A stretch of 42,894 bases of DNA. Source: Dehalococcoidia bacterium (lineage in GTDB: Bacteria; Chloroflexota; Dehalococcoidia; UBA2979). Below the pieces are notes generated by a model, which saw nothing but the letters and a program-made list of their open reading frames with translations, did no database searches and was not told the origin of the DNA. The stretch lies in the NCBI GenBank assembly GCA_003599735.1, contig QZJI01000039.1:1-42894 (forward strand), in the 5' to 3' direction. The position numbers and the translations under genes are program-made. Positions 22,559 through 31,485 of this stretch are shown here, piece by piece. Position 1 is the stretch's first letter. Each line of letters starts with the position of its first letter.

Positions 22559-22635
22559 GGGCGGTTAGCTCAGCTGGTACGAGCGCTCGCTTCACACGCG
22601 AGAGGTCATTGGTTCGAGTCCAATACCGCCCACCA
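22559..22635 (+). tRNA. tRNA-Val(CAC)
   Basis: A full cloverleaf is visible: GGGCGGT pairs with ACCGCCC, a five-bp anticodon stem CTCGC/GCGAG holds the loop TTCACAC with anticodon CAC, the T arm has GGTTCGAGTCC, and CCA is encoded. It reads GUG codons. It is the first of three tRNAs in a row. Confidence 0.97.
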
Positions 22636-22659
22636 TCGAGCCCGCCGGGAGACCCGCAC

Positions 22660-22746
<87 letters not shown>

Positions 22747-22784
22747 AGTCCCATGCACGGACCGGACGGCGGCGTCCACCTCGT

Positions 22785-22860
22785 GCGCTCGTAGCTCAGG
22801 GGATAGAGCGCTGCCCTGCGGAGGCAGAGGCCGGAGGTTCGAATCCTCCCGGGCGCACCA
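22785..22860 (+). tRNA. tRNA-Arg with anticodon GCG
   Basis: The acceptor stem is GCGCTCG with CGGGCGC (one G-T pair), the anticodon stem CTGCC/GGCAG encloses CTGCGGA, and CCA is encoded. Bases 34-36 are therefore GCG, complementary to CGC. Bacteria usually read CGC with an inosine-modified ACG anticodon, so this is unusual. The rest of the molecule is a normal arginine tRNA, close in stem sequence to the common CCG isoacceptor. Confidence 0.95.
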
Positions 22861-22937
22861 CTTCTTTTCACTCTTCGCGGCTCTAGCGCCCACGACGGCA
22901 GCACCTTCGTGCTTCAACAACGCCCCCGACGCCAGCG

Positions 22938-22943
22938 TACGAT
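22938..22943 (+). promoter_or_regulatory. Probable -10 element for leaderless uvrC
   Basis: TACGAT ends six bases before the uvrC ATG and no Shine-Dalgarno is present. Transcription would start at or next to the A of the ATG. Confidence 0.5.
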
Positions 22944-22949
22944 CGACAC

Positions 22950-24860
22950 ATGACTGACGAGTCCGTCCTCCATCAGGTCCGCTCCCTCCCGGAGAGCCCG
23001 GGCGTCTACATCATGCGGGACGCCCGAGGCGACGTGATCTACATCGGCAAGGCGCGCCGGCTGCGCGACCGTGTCCGCTCCTACTTCGGTTCATCGCGGT
23101 CGCTAGAGCCGAAGGTGCGCTTCCTGGCCGAGGCCGCGCATGTCATCGAGCATGTCGTGACGAGGAACGAGGCGGAGGCCCTCCATCTCGAAGCCACGCT
23201 GGTAAAGCGGTACCAGCCATCGCACAACGTCCGTCTGAAGGACGACAAGCACTACCCGTATCTGAAAGTGGATGTCCAACATCCGTGGCCGCGCGTCACC
23301 ATCACGCGACGGGTGGCGAATGATGGCGCCCGCTACTTCGGCCCGTACGCCTCGGCCGGTTCCGTGCGCCGCACGCTGGATGTCGTGAAGAAGCTGTTCC
23401 CGTGGCGCTCCTGCACGAAAGAGATCACGGGCGACGACCCACGGCCATGTCTCGACTACTTCATCAAGCGCTGCATCGCCCCCTGTACCTCCTACTGCAC
23501 CAAGGAGGAGTACGACTCAGTCATCGCGGAGACGATCCTCTTCCTCGAAGGGCGCTCCGCCGAGGTGCTCCGGCACACACGCGCGGAGATGGAACGCGCC
23601 GCGGCAAACCTCGAATTCGAGCGGGCGGCGCGGCTCCGCGACCAGGTCGCGGCGATCCAACGCGTGACCGAGCGTCAGCAGATGGCGACGACCAACAACC
23701 TCGACGCCGATGTCTTCGCGCTCGCCCGGCAGGACGACGAGGCGTGCGTGCAAGTGTTCTTTGTGCGCGGCACCGTCGTCGCCGACACCGATTCGTTCAT
23801 GCTCGATGGCACGACTGACACCTCCGACGCCGAGGTGCTCTCCGCCTTCCTCGCGCAGTTTTACGCGGACGCAACCTACGTGCCGCGTGTCGTACTACTC
23901 CCATTCGAGCCGGCAGACCGCGCCGACCTCGAAGTGGTCCTGCGAGAGCGCCGTGCCGGGGCCGTGGAGATCGCCGTCCCCGTCCGTGGCGAGCGTCGAG
24001 GACTCGTCCAGACCGCCGAGGAGAACGCGCGAGAGAGCCTGCGGATGCACCATGCCCGCTGGGTTGTGGACCGCGACAAGACCGAATCTGCGCTGAATCT
24101 ATTGGCAGAGGAGTTGGACCTCCCCTCACCGCCTCATCGCATCGAGTGTTATGACATTTCGACCATCCAGGGGACGAGCACGGTCGCCTCGATGGTTGTG
24201 TTCATCGACGGCCGCCCGGCCAATCAGCAATACCGGCGGTTCCGCATCAAGACGGTACAAGGGCAGGACGACTTCGCCTCCATGAAAGAGGTACTGACGC
24301 GCCGCTTTCGCCGGATCGCCGACCGCCGCCGCAGTGAACTCGCCGCGTCCACCGACGCAGCCGATGTGCCCGCGATCTCGGATGCCCCCAACGAGGCCGA
24401 GCCGGCCGTGCCCGAGGAGCCATCGCCCTGGGACGAAGTGCCCAACCTGGTGATCATCGACGGCGGCAAGGGACAACTCGGCGCCGCGCTCGATGTGATG
24501 CGCAACCTCGGGCTGCGTGACATTCCCGTCTGCGGACTCGCGAAGCAACAGGAAGAGATCTTCGTCGCTGACCTCGCGGACTCGATCATGCTTCCGCGCC
24601 AGTCAGAGGCGCTCTACCTCGTGCAGCGCATCCGCGACGAAGCGCACCGCTTCGCGATCACCTATCACCGGCAGGTGCGCGGAAAGGCGGCGGTGCAGTC
24701 CGCCCTCGATGCGGTGCCCGGCGTCGGACCGAAACGGAAGCGCGCCCTGCTTCGCAAGTTCGGCTCTGTCAGAGCGATCCGCGAAGCCAGCGTGGAGGAC
24801 ATCGCCTCAACAGTTGGTTTCACGGAGCGCCTGGCAACCGCCGTCAAGGCGGCGTTATAG
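22950..24860 (+). CDS. uvrC: Excinuclease ABC subunit C
   Basis: UvrC makes both incisions during nucleotide excision repair, working with UvrA and UvrB. The 636-residue protein shows all domains: GIY-YIG nuclease at the N terminus (VYIMRDARGDVIYIGKA, about residues 18-34), a cysteine-rich linker (CTKEITGDDPRPCLDYFIKRC, about 150-170), the UvrB-binding UVR motif (NLEFERAARLRDQVAAI, about 217-233), the RNase H-like C-terminal nuclease with YDISTIQGT and IDGGKGQL, and a final helix-hairpin-helix pair (VPGVGPKRKRALLRKFGS). An acidic insertion of about 30 residues interrupts the C-terminal nuclease near 465-495. The ATG has no Shine-Dalgarno but a -10-like TACGAT just upstream. UvrA and UvrB are not in the window. 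Confidence 0.97.
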   Translation: MTDESVLHQVRSLPESPGVYIMRDARGDVIYIGKARRLRDRVRSYFGSSRSLEPKVRFLAEAAHVIEHVVTRNEAEALHLEATLVKRYQPSHNVRLKDDKHYPYLKVDVQHPWPRVTITRRVANDGARYFGPYASAGSVRRTLDVVKKLFPWRSCTKEITGDDPRPCLDYFIKRCIAPCTSYCTKEEYDSVIAETILFLEGRSAEVLRHTRAEMERAAANLEFERAARLRDQVAAIQRVTERQQMATTNNLDADVFALARQDDEACVQVFFVRGTVVADTDSFMLDGTTDTSDAEVLSAFLAQFYADATYVPRVVLLPFEPADRADLEVVLRERRAGAVEIAVPVRGERRGLVQTAEENARESLRMHHARWVVDRDKTESALNLLAEELDLPSPPHRIECYDISTIQGTSTVASMVVFIDGRPANQQYRRFRIKTVQGQDDFASMKEVLTRRFRRIADRRRSELAASTDAADVPAISDAPNEAEPAVPEEPSPWDEVPNLVIIDGGKGQLGAALDVMRNLGLRDIPVCGLAKQQEEIFVADLADSIMLPRQSEALYLVQRIRDEAHRFAITYHRQVRGKAAVQSALDAVPGVGPKRKRALLRKFGSVRAIREASVEDIASTVGFTERLATAVKAAL

Positions 24861-25080
24861 CGCCGTTATGCCTCCGGGACTGATTCGTTCGAGGCACGCG
24901 ACACGAAATCTTCATCCGTAAATCGGCGCGTTATGTAGACACCACTGGCGCACACCTGTATACGTAAGCCCTTGCCAGGCAGGGGTTGCCTCTACTGACA
25001 GTCAGGGACTGCGATACGCGTCTCGATGACGCGGGTGGAGAGCGGCGGGCTCGCGCAACGCGAGCAAGAAAGGATGCACG

Positions 25081-26013
25081 ATGCACGACCGCATCGAGGC
25101 GTTCCTGCACTACCTCTCCGCTGAACGCGGCGCGTCAAAGAACACGATCGACGCCTATCGCAATGACCTCAATGGCTTCGAAAAGTTCGTCACCACAGCG
25201 CACGCGGACAACAACGGAAGCGTGAACGGCTCATCCCCCTCTATCGCGAAGGCTGTCACAAAAGAGACCATCCTTGGTTTTATCGGCGACCTGAACGGCC
25301 GCTCGTACGCGAAGGCGACCGTCGCGCGCAAAGTCGCCGCGGTGAAGTCATTCTGCGCGTTCCTCCTCGACCACGGCGACCTCACCTCCAACCCAACCGC
25401 CCAGATCGACTCCCCGCGCGCCCCAAAGCCAGTGCCGAAACCAATGAGCACCGAGGAAGTAGACGCGCTGCTGCGGGAACCCCGCAAGTACAATTCCGCG
25501 GAGGCGTTGCGTGACCACGCCATGCTCGAGCTGATGTATGCCACCGGCATGCGGGTAACGGAACTGGTCTCCCTGAACATGGACTCGGTCCACCTCAGCC
25601 CCGCGCCCGCCTGGGCGCGCTGTCTGGGCAAGGGCTCCAAGGAGCGCACGATCCCTGTCCACGAGGAGGCCGTGCAGGCACTGACGAAGTACCTGGACGA
25701 GGCTCGCCCAGTGCTACTGAAGAACCGCACCCAGCACGCCCTCTTCGTGAACCGTCGAGGCGAGCGCCTGACCCGCCAGGGCTTCTGGTTGATCCTGAAG
25801 GGCTACGCCCAGTCCGCCGGCATCACCGCCCATGTCACGCCGCACACGTTGCGCCACTCATTCGCCACCCACCTCCTCCGAGGAGGGGCCTCCGTCCGCG
25901 ACGTCCAGGAACTCCTGGGACATGCCAACGTCTCGACGACTCAGGTGTACACGCAGCTAGCGGACGAACACTTGCGCGAGGTCTACCAGTCCGTCCACCC
26001 ACGGGCGCGCTGA
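25081..26013 (+). CDS. xerD: Tyrosine recombinase, XerC/XerD type
   Basis: This 310-residue recombinase probably resolves chromosome dimers at a dif site. The N-terminal SAM-like core-binding domain spans about residues 1-105 and the catalytic domain about 120-300. All catalytic residues are present: Arg in TGMRVTELVSL, Lys in GKGSKERTIP, the His-x-x-Arg pair in HTLRHSFATHLL, the second His in LLGHANVSTT and the nucleophilic tyrosine in QVYTQL. The N-terminal domain has a small Ser/Asn-rich insertion near residues 42-56. AAAGGA precedes the ATG. Only one Xer gene is seen here, so whether it acts alone or with a partner is unknown. The 220-base gap upstream holds short hairpins but no convincing dif. 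Confidence 0.92.
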   Translation: MHDRIEAFLHYLSAERGASKNTIDAYRNDLNGFEKFVTTAHADNNGSVNGSSPSIAKAVTKETILGFIGDLNGRSYAKATVARKVAAVKSFCAFLLDHGDLTSNPTAQIDSPRAPKPVPKPMSTEEVDALLREPRKYNSAEALRDHAMLELMYATGMRVTELVSLNMDSVHLSPAPAWARCLGKGSKERTIPVHEEAVQALTKYLDEARPVLLKNRTQHALFVNRRGERLTRQGFWLILKGYAQSAGITAHVTPHTLRHSFATHLLRGGASVRDVQELLGHANVSTTQVYTQLADEHLREVYQSVHPRAR

Positions 26014-26084
26014 CCCTGATGCCGGTTGCCTCCTCCAGCCGGAGGGGCGATCCTCAACCCATATCCCAAGCCGGCAACGCCTGA

Positions 26085-27371
<1,287 letters not shown>

Positions 27372-27381
27372 GCGGCGCCCG

Positions 27382-28305
27382 ATGACCACCGGCGAGACCG
27401 CTCACGACGGCCACGATCACGCCCCGCTGCGGATCGCTGACCCACCCCAGCGCATTTCGGGCATGAAGGTGTTGCCGGGGTGGGCGCTCCCCGGCAAGCC
27501 CGAAGGGCTCGACGACGTTGAAGAGGACGCGTGGCGCCAGACGGGCTTCGTTTGCGCGGAGGAGTGGCGGCTGCTGGAGGAGAACCTGCACATCCAGGCG
27601 CGCGTCGCCGCCACGGGGTATCAGATGACCGCGCGCACCATGACGATGGCTGCATACGCCAGCCTCTGGAGCCGCGCATTCCTCTTGCTCTCCGACACCG
27701 CTGCACTCGTCCGCCGCGGTGCATACCAGTCCGCCGTTCCGCTTCTGAGGAACGCGGTGGAGATGGTCGCCGCAGAACACGGCATCACCGGCGAGATGGA
27801 CGAATGGCGTCGCTGGACGCATGAGGCCTACAGTCGCCATGAGCCCACCCGCTCCATCGAGGTTGGCATGGGGCAGTACTTCTCCGGCGAGTCGATCGCC
27901 TCTGACCCGCACCTGCGCCTGATCTACCGGGCCGCCTCGGACCTCTCACGGCCCAACTTCGGCCCGACGGCGCTGTTCGTCGCGGAGGGCGCGAGCCACG
28001 AGCTGTACCCGCTGGTCTTCGCCGACCGCGCGTTCCACCTGGGCTGGGCGCAACTGCTCCTCGGCTGGGCGCTCCGCGTCGGCGTCGCCCAACTGCACCA
28101 GGCACTCCACCTGGCGCAACACTTCCCCGCGGACGCCGATCTCCGCGCCGAAGCCGTCGCGCACGCCCGCTCCGCCGAGGCAGCGCTGGATGCCCCCGGC
28201 CGCTGCCGCATCGAGGAGTGGGAGGACCCGCGCGGGCGGCGCCGGACCATCCTGGCGGAGTTCCGCCGGAAGCCCTCGGACGCCCCGACACGGATCCTGT
28301 TCTAG
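27382..28305 (+). CDS. Unknown, mostly helical protein between enolase and GAPDH
   Basis: I do not firmly recognise this 307-residue protein. The N terminus is polar and His/Asp-rich (HDGHDHAPL). From about residue 50 the sequence is strongly helical. LLSDTAALVRRGAYQSAVPLLRNAVEMVAA (about 110-140, quoted as two segments: LLSDTAALVRRGAYQ and SAVPLLRNAVEMVAA) has the R-x-x-x-x-x-x-A--LLR---E rhythm of DUF5677/HEPN-like helical bundles, a resemblance only. The ATG at 27382 lies 10 bases after the enolase stop, with no strong Shine-Dalgarno, so it is probably translated by coupling or from the eno transcript. The C terminus is basic. Placement suggests coexpression with enolase, but a glycolytic role is not shown. 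Confidence 0.75.
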   Translation: MTTGETAHDGHDHAPLRIADPPQRISGMKVLPGWALPGKPEGLDDVEEDAWRQTGFVCAEEWRLLEENLHIQARVAATGYQMTARTMTMAAYASLWSRAFLLLSDTAALVRRGAYQSAVPLLRNAVEMVAAEHGITGEMDEWRRWTHEAYSRHEPTRSIEVGMGQYFSGESIASDPHLRLIYRAASDLSRPNFGPTALFVAEGASHELYPLVFADRAFHLGWAQLLLGWALRVGVAQLHQALHLAQHFPADADLRAEAVAHARSAEAALDAPGRCRIEEWEDPRGRRRTILAEFRRKPSDAPTRILF

Positions 28306-28347
28306 GGCGACGCCACCCACCCCCTCCCCCACACGCCTCCCGATCGC

Positions 28348-28353
28348 TACGAT
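28348..28353 (+). promoter_or_regulatory. Possible -10 element of the GAPDH gene
   Basis: TACGAT lies 45 bases before the ATG, with GGAGGAA between. No convincing -35 hexamer is visible in the G+C-rich upstream stretch. Confidence 0.35.
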
Positions 28354-28397
28354 CCGGGGCGCGCCATTCTCCCCTGCGCGCGCGATGGAGGAATCCG

Positions 28398-29414
28398 ATG
28401 ACGCTGCGAGTCGGCATCAACGGCTTCGGACGTACCGGCCGCCAGGCCTTCCGCGCCTGGTGGGAGCACCGGCGGAACGACTTCGAGATCGTCGCCATCA
28501 ACCGGGGACCGGTCGAGATACGCACCCATCTGCTGCGCTATGACTCTGACTACGGACGCTTCCCGGCCACCATCGAGGACGGCAAGGATTCGTTCACCGT
28601 GGGCGGCACGCATGAGATCCGCGTTTTCAACGCGGACGACCCGGCACAGATCCCCTGGGGTGAGGCGAACGTCGACCTCGTGATCGACTGCACCGGAAAG
28701 TTCCGCGACGCGAAGCAGGCGAAGGCCCATCTGCGCGACTCCGTGAAGAAGGTCCTCATCTCGGCGCCGGCCAAGAACGACGACTGGACTGTAATCATGG
28801 GGGCGAACCAGTCCGAGTACGACCCAAAGAACCACCACGTCATCTCGGCGGGCTCCTGCACGACGAACTGCGTCGTGCTCGCCGTGAAGGTGCTGAACGA
28901 CGCGTTCGGCGTCGAGCGCGGGATGATGACCACGGTCCACTCGTACACGGGCGATCAGAACCTCGTCGACAACAGCCACAAGGACCTGCGCCGGGCGCGT
29001 GCCGCAGCCATGAACATCGTCCCAACGTCGTCGGGCGCCTCCGACGCGGTGGGGCGGATCATTCCATCGCTCGCCGGGAAGTTCGACGGCTTCGCCTACC
29101 GTGTGCCGACGCCGACCGTCTCCGTCCTCGACCTCGTCACCTCGCTGCGCGACACCCCCTCGGTGGGTGCGATCAACGAGGCGTACCTGGCGGCGGCTGA
29201 GGGCGAGTTGAAGGGATACATGTATTACGAGACCGACGAGCTGGTCTCGATGGACTTCAAGGGACACCCCGGCTCCGCCATCCATGACGCCCCGACGACG
29301 CTGATCGTCCCAGGCGGGATGACCAAGACGATGGCCTGGTATGACAACGAGTGGGGTTACTCCTGCCGCCTGACGGATGTCGTCGCACTGATCGCGGAGC
29401 GAGGCCTCTCCTAG
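28398..29414 (+). CDS. gap: Glyceraldehyde-3-phosphate dehydrogenase, type I, with NADP-type cofactor residues
   Basis: This enzyme oxidises glyceraldehyde 3-phosphate to 1,3-bisphosphoglycerate, or runs the reverse reaction. The 338-residue protein has the nucleotide fold GINGFGRTGR (6-15), the catalytic SCTTNC with Cys154, and HSYTGDQ with the catalytic histidine near 181. PTSSGASDAVG, GFAYRVPTPTVSV and NEWGYSCRL are usual GAPDH features. Two positions that favour NAD are changed: the aspartate after VAIN is Arg36, and the Leu-Pro pair before HKDLRRAR is Asn-Ser. Both changes resemble NADP-using forms such as plastid GapA. The ATG follows GGAGGAA at good spacing. It may work in gluconeogenesis or carbon fixation; cofactor preference is inferred. 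Confidence 0.95.
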   Translation: MTLRVGINGFGRTGRQAFRAWWEHRRNDFEIVAINRGPVEIRTHLLRYDSDYGRFPATIEDGKDSFTVGGTHEIRVFNADDPAQIPWGEANVDLVIDCTGKFRDAKQAKAHLRDSVKKVLISAPAKNDDWTVIMGANQSEYDPKNHHVISAGSCTTNCVVLAVKVLNDAFGVERGMMTTVHSYTGDQNLVDNSHKDLRRARAAAMNIVPTSSGASDAVGRIIPSLAGKFDGFAYRVPTPTVSVLDLVTSLRDTPSVGAINEAYLAAAEGELKGYMYYETDELVSMDFKGHPGSAIHDAPTTLIVPGGMTKTMAWYDNEWGYSCRLTDVVALIAERGLS

Positions 29415-29506
29415 AAGCTTTCATCCAAGCACGACGACAGATGCCCCGGCTCGAGGGATTTGTGTTATGTTAGGTAAGCCGGTGCGGCGGGGCATCCGGC
29501 ACACCT

Positions 29507-29546
29507 GGTGCGGAGGCGGCTCAGGGCTCGAGCCCGCCTCCGCGCC
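29507..29546 (+). terminator. Long GC-rich stem-loop downstream of GAPDH
   Basis: Arms 29507-29519 and 29534-29546 pair over 13 positions with one G-T; the interior contains a further self-complementary GGGC/GCCC. It lies in the 185-base gap between GAPDH and ffh. No T-run follows, so it may be a weak terminator or part of a structured RNA. I tested it by eye for the small SRP RNA and did not find the conserved apical loop. Confidence 0.4.
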
Positions 29547-29587
29547 ACCCTCTCGCCCCTCCGGGCGCGCCTGCGCGCCGCCCCACA

Positions 29588-29593
29588 TACACT
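29588..29593 (+). promoter_or_regulatory. Probable -10 element for leaderless ffh
   Basis: TACACT ends six bases before the ffh ATG, and no Shine-Dalgarno is present. This is the same arrangement as at uvrC. Confidence 0.5.
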
Positions 29594-29599
29594 CGAAAC

Positions 29600-30943
29600 A
29601 TGCTTGACGCCCTGACCGAACGGCTCACCGGTACCTTCCGGCGACTTGGCTCGTCCGGCCGCATTGGCGAGAAGGAACTCGACGAGGCGCTCCGTGAGGT
29701 ACGCATCGCGCTCCTCGAAGCCGACGTCAATTTCAAGGTGGTGCGTGACTTTATCGCCCGTGTGCGGGAACGCGCGCTGGGTCAGGAAGTCCTGCAGTCG
29801 ATCACGCCCGGCCAGCAGGTGGTCGGCATCGTGCATCAGGTGCTGGTCGAGACCCTGGGCAAGGAGCACGCCCCGCTAGAGCGCGCTAAGGGTGGCCCGA
29901 CGAAGATCATGGTGGTCGGCTCCAAGGGCTCGGGGAAAACAACCCTCGCCGGCCGGCTCGCCTTGAAGTTCAAGTCGGAGGGCTTCCGTCCCCTCCTGGT
30001 CTCCACCGACTTCGAGCGCGTCGCCGCCTCCGAGCAGCTACAGGTCCTCGCGGAATCGATTGATGTCCCTGTCTACGTCGAGGAACACGAAACGCCAGCG
30101 GCGGAGGTGGCGAAGCGGGCGCTGGCCCACGCGGCGAAGATCAACGCGAACGCCATCATCGTAGACACCGTCGGCGCGGTGATGCTGGACGATGAACTGG
30201 CGGATGCCCTCGCGGCGCTGGCCGATGAGGTCGACCCGACCGAACTCCTGATCGTGGTGGACGCGATGACCGGCCAAGAGGCCGTCACCTTGGCCAAGGA
30301 GTTCCACGATGTCCTCGAAGGCTCGGGCATCGTGGTGACGAAGGTGGACTCCGACACCCGAGGCGGCGCGGTCCTCTCCGTGCGGGAGGTGACCGGGCTG
30401 CCGGTGAAGTTCATCACCACCGGCGAGCGGCTCGAAGCGCTGGAAGAGTTCCACCCGGATCGATTCGCCTCCCGCGTCCTCGGCATGGGGGACGTGGTCA
30501 CATTGGTCGAGAAGGCGAAGGCGGCGATCGGCGAGCGGGATGCTAAAGAGGTCGCCCGGCGGATGCGGACCGGCCAGTTCGACCTGGAGGACTTCCTGGG
30601 CCAGATGGAGCAGTTGAAGAAGATGGGACCGCTCTCCGGCATCTTCGACATGCTTCCCGGTGCCGGGGCGATCAAGGCCCAGCTCGGCGGCGGATTCGAT
30701 ATGAACGAAAAGTTCATCAGCCAGTCGGAGGCGATCATCCGTTCGATGACCCTGGAAGAACGCCGCCATCCAGACGTCATCAACGGCTCCCGGCGGCGAC
30801 GGATCGCCCGCGGATCCGGTACCCACCCATCCGATGTAAACCGCCTCTTGAATCAGTTCGCGGAAGCCCGCAAACTGATGAAGGCGATGGCTGGCGGCGG
30901 CGGGAAGAACGCCAGCGGCATCCGTCGGATGTTGGGTCTGTGA
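29600..30943 (+). CDS. ffh: Signal recognition particle protein Ffh with altered GTPase motifs
   Basis: Ffh binds signal sequences and the SRP RNA and docks ribosomes to FtsY at the membrane. The 447-residue protein has the usual N, G and M domains. The M domain is canonical (DFLGQMEQLKKMGPLSGIFDMLPG is visible from about 332; quoted parts: DFLGQMEQLKKMGP and LSGIFDMLPG; then INGSRRRRIARGSGT). The G domain departs from the family. GLQGAGKTT reads GSKGSGKTT (107-115), DVYRPAA reads DFERVAA (137-143) and DTAGR reads DTVGA (189-193). TKVDGDARGG reads TKVDSDTRGG. The catalytic Asp and Arg of DxxR are kept. It begins a four-gene run with rpsP, khpA and rimM. Identity is secure; GTPase behaviour may differ. 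Confidence 0.95.
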   Translation: MLDALTERLTGTFRRLGSSGRIGEKELDEALREVRIALLEADVNFKVVRDFIARVRERALGQEVLQSITPGQQVVGIVHQVLVETLGKEHAPLERAKGGPTKIMVVGSKGSGKTTLAGRLALKFKSEGFRPLLVSTDFERVAASEQLQVLAESIDVPVYVEEHETPAAEVAKRALAHAAKINANAIIVDTVGAVMLDDELADALAALADEVDPTELLIVVDAMTGQEAVTLAKEFHDVLEGSGIVVTKVDSDTRGGAVLSVREVTGLPVKFITTGERLEALEEFHPDRFASRVLGMGDVVTLVEKAKAAIGERDAKEVARRMRTGQFDLEDFLGQMEQLKKMGPLSGIFDMLPGAGAIKAQLGGGFDMNEKFISQSEAIIRSMTLEERRHPDVINGSRRRRIARGSGTHPSDVNRLLNQFAEARKLMKAMAGGGGKNASGIRRMLGL

Positions 30944-31053
30944 ATCTGGGGTATGGCCCCACTAGACCCCACCCCTGAACCGCCCGACACTGACAAGCCA
31001 GCCCCCGGCGTCCGCGTGTAAAGAGATGCGACGCCCCCTGAAGGAATCTGCCC

Positions 31054-31482
31054 GTGCTCCGTATCCGCCTCCGCCGTACCGGCCAGAAGCATCAGCCCTC
31101 CTACCGCATCGTCGTCGCCCACAAGGAGACGAAGCGTGATGGCGGCTTCTTGGAGATCGTCGGCCATTACAACCCGACGACAGACCCTCGCACGCTTGAG
31201 GTGAACTCCGAACGGACGAAGTACTGGCTGTCCGTCGGTGCCCAGCCCTCGGAGACGGTGGCGCGCCTGCTGTTCAGCGCCGGCGTCACCACAACGGAGC
31301 CGAAGAGGCGCGCCACTCAACCGACCAAGGCTGAGCGTGAGGCCGCTGAGGCCGCCAAGAAGGCGCACGCCGAAGAGGTGAAAGCGCGCAAGGACGCTGA
31401 GGCCGCGGCAGCGAAGGCCGCCGCTGAGGACGCTGCCGCCGCTGAGAAGGCGGCCGCCGAGGCGGCCGCTGGCACGAACTAA
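31054..31482 (+). CDS. rpsP: 30S ribosomal protein S16 with a long Ala/Lys/Glu tail
   Basis: S16 is a primary binder of 16S rRNA in the small subunit. Residues 1-80 are a standard S16 domain: MLRIRLRRTGQKHQPSYRIV, then FLEIVGHYNPTTDP and ERTKYWLSVGAQPSETVARLL. The remaining about 60 residues are a low-complexity tail of Ala, Glu and Lys predicted to form a charged helix, giving 142 residues against about 80-90 in many bacteria. The GTG start at 31054 follows GAAGGAA. The 110-base gap after ffh holds no clear terminator. It is followed after 3 bases by khpA, so the two are translationally coupled. Confidence 0.96.
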   Translation: MLRIRLRRTGQKHQPSYRIVVAHKETKRDGGFLEIVGHYNPTTDPRTLEVNSERTKYWLSVGAQPSETVARLLFSAGVTTTEPKRRATQPTKAEREAAEAAKKAHAEEVKARKDAEAAAAKAAAEDAAAAEKAAAEAAAGTN

Positions 31483-31485
31483 GCG

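Noticed and set aside
24861..25080. dif-like sequence upstream of the Xer gene (TTATGTAGACA and TGTATA are present)
   Set aside because: The arms do not form the expected imperfect inverted repeat around a 6-8 base spacer; single-Xer systems keep dif near the gene, but the match here is too weak.
29415..29599. Small SRP RNA (4.5S) beside ffh
   Set aside because: The conserved apical GGAAG/AGCAG internal loop is not found on either strand.
30953..31021. 22-residue Pro-rich leader peptide before rpsP
   Set aside because: A short ATG frame ends 32 bases before the rpsP start, but composition and start context are not better than chance.
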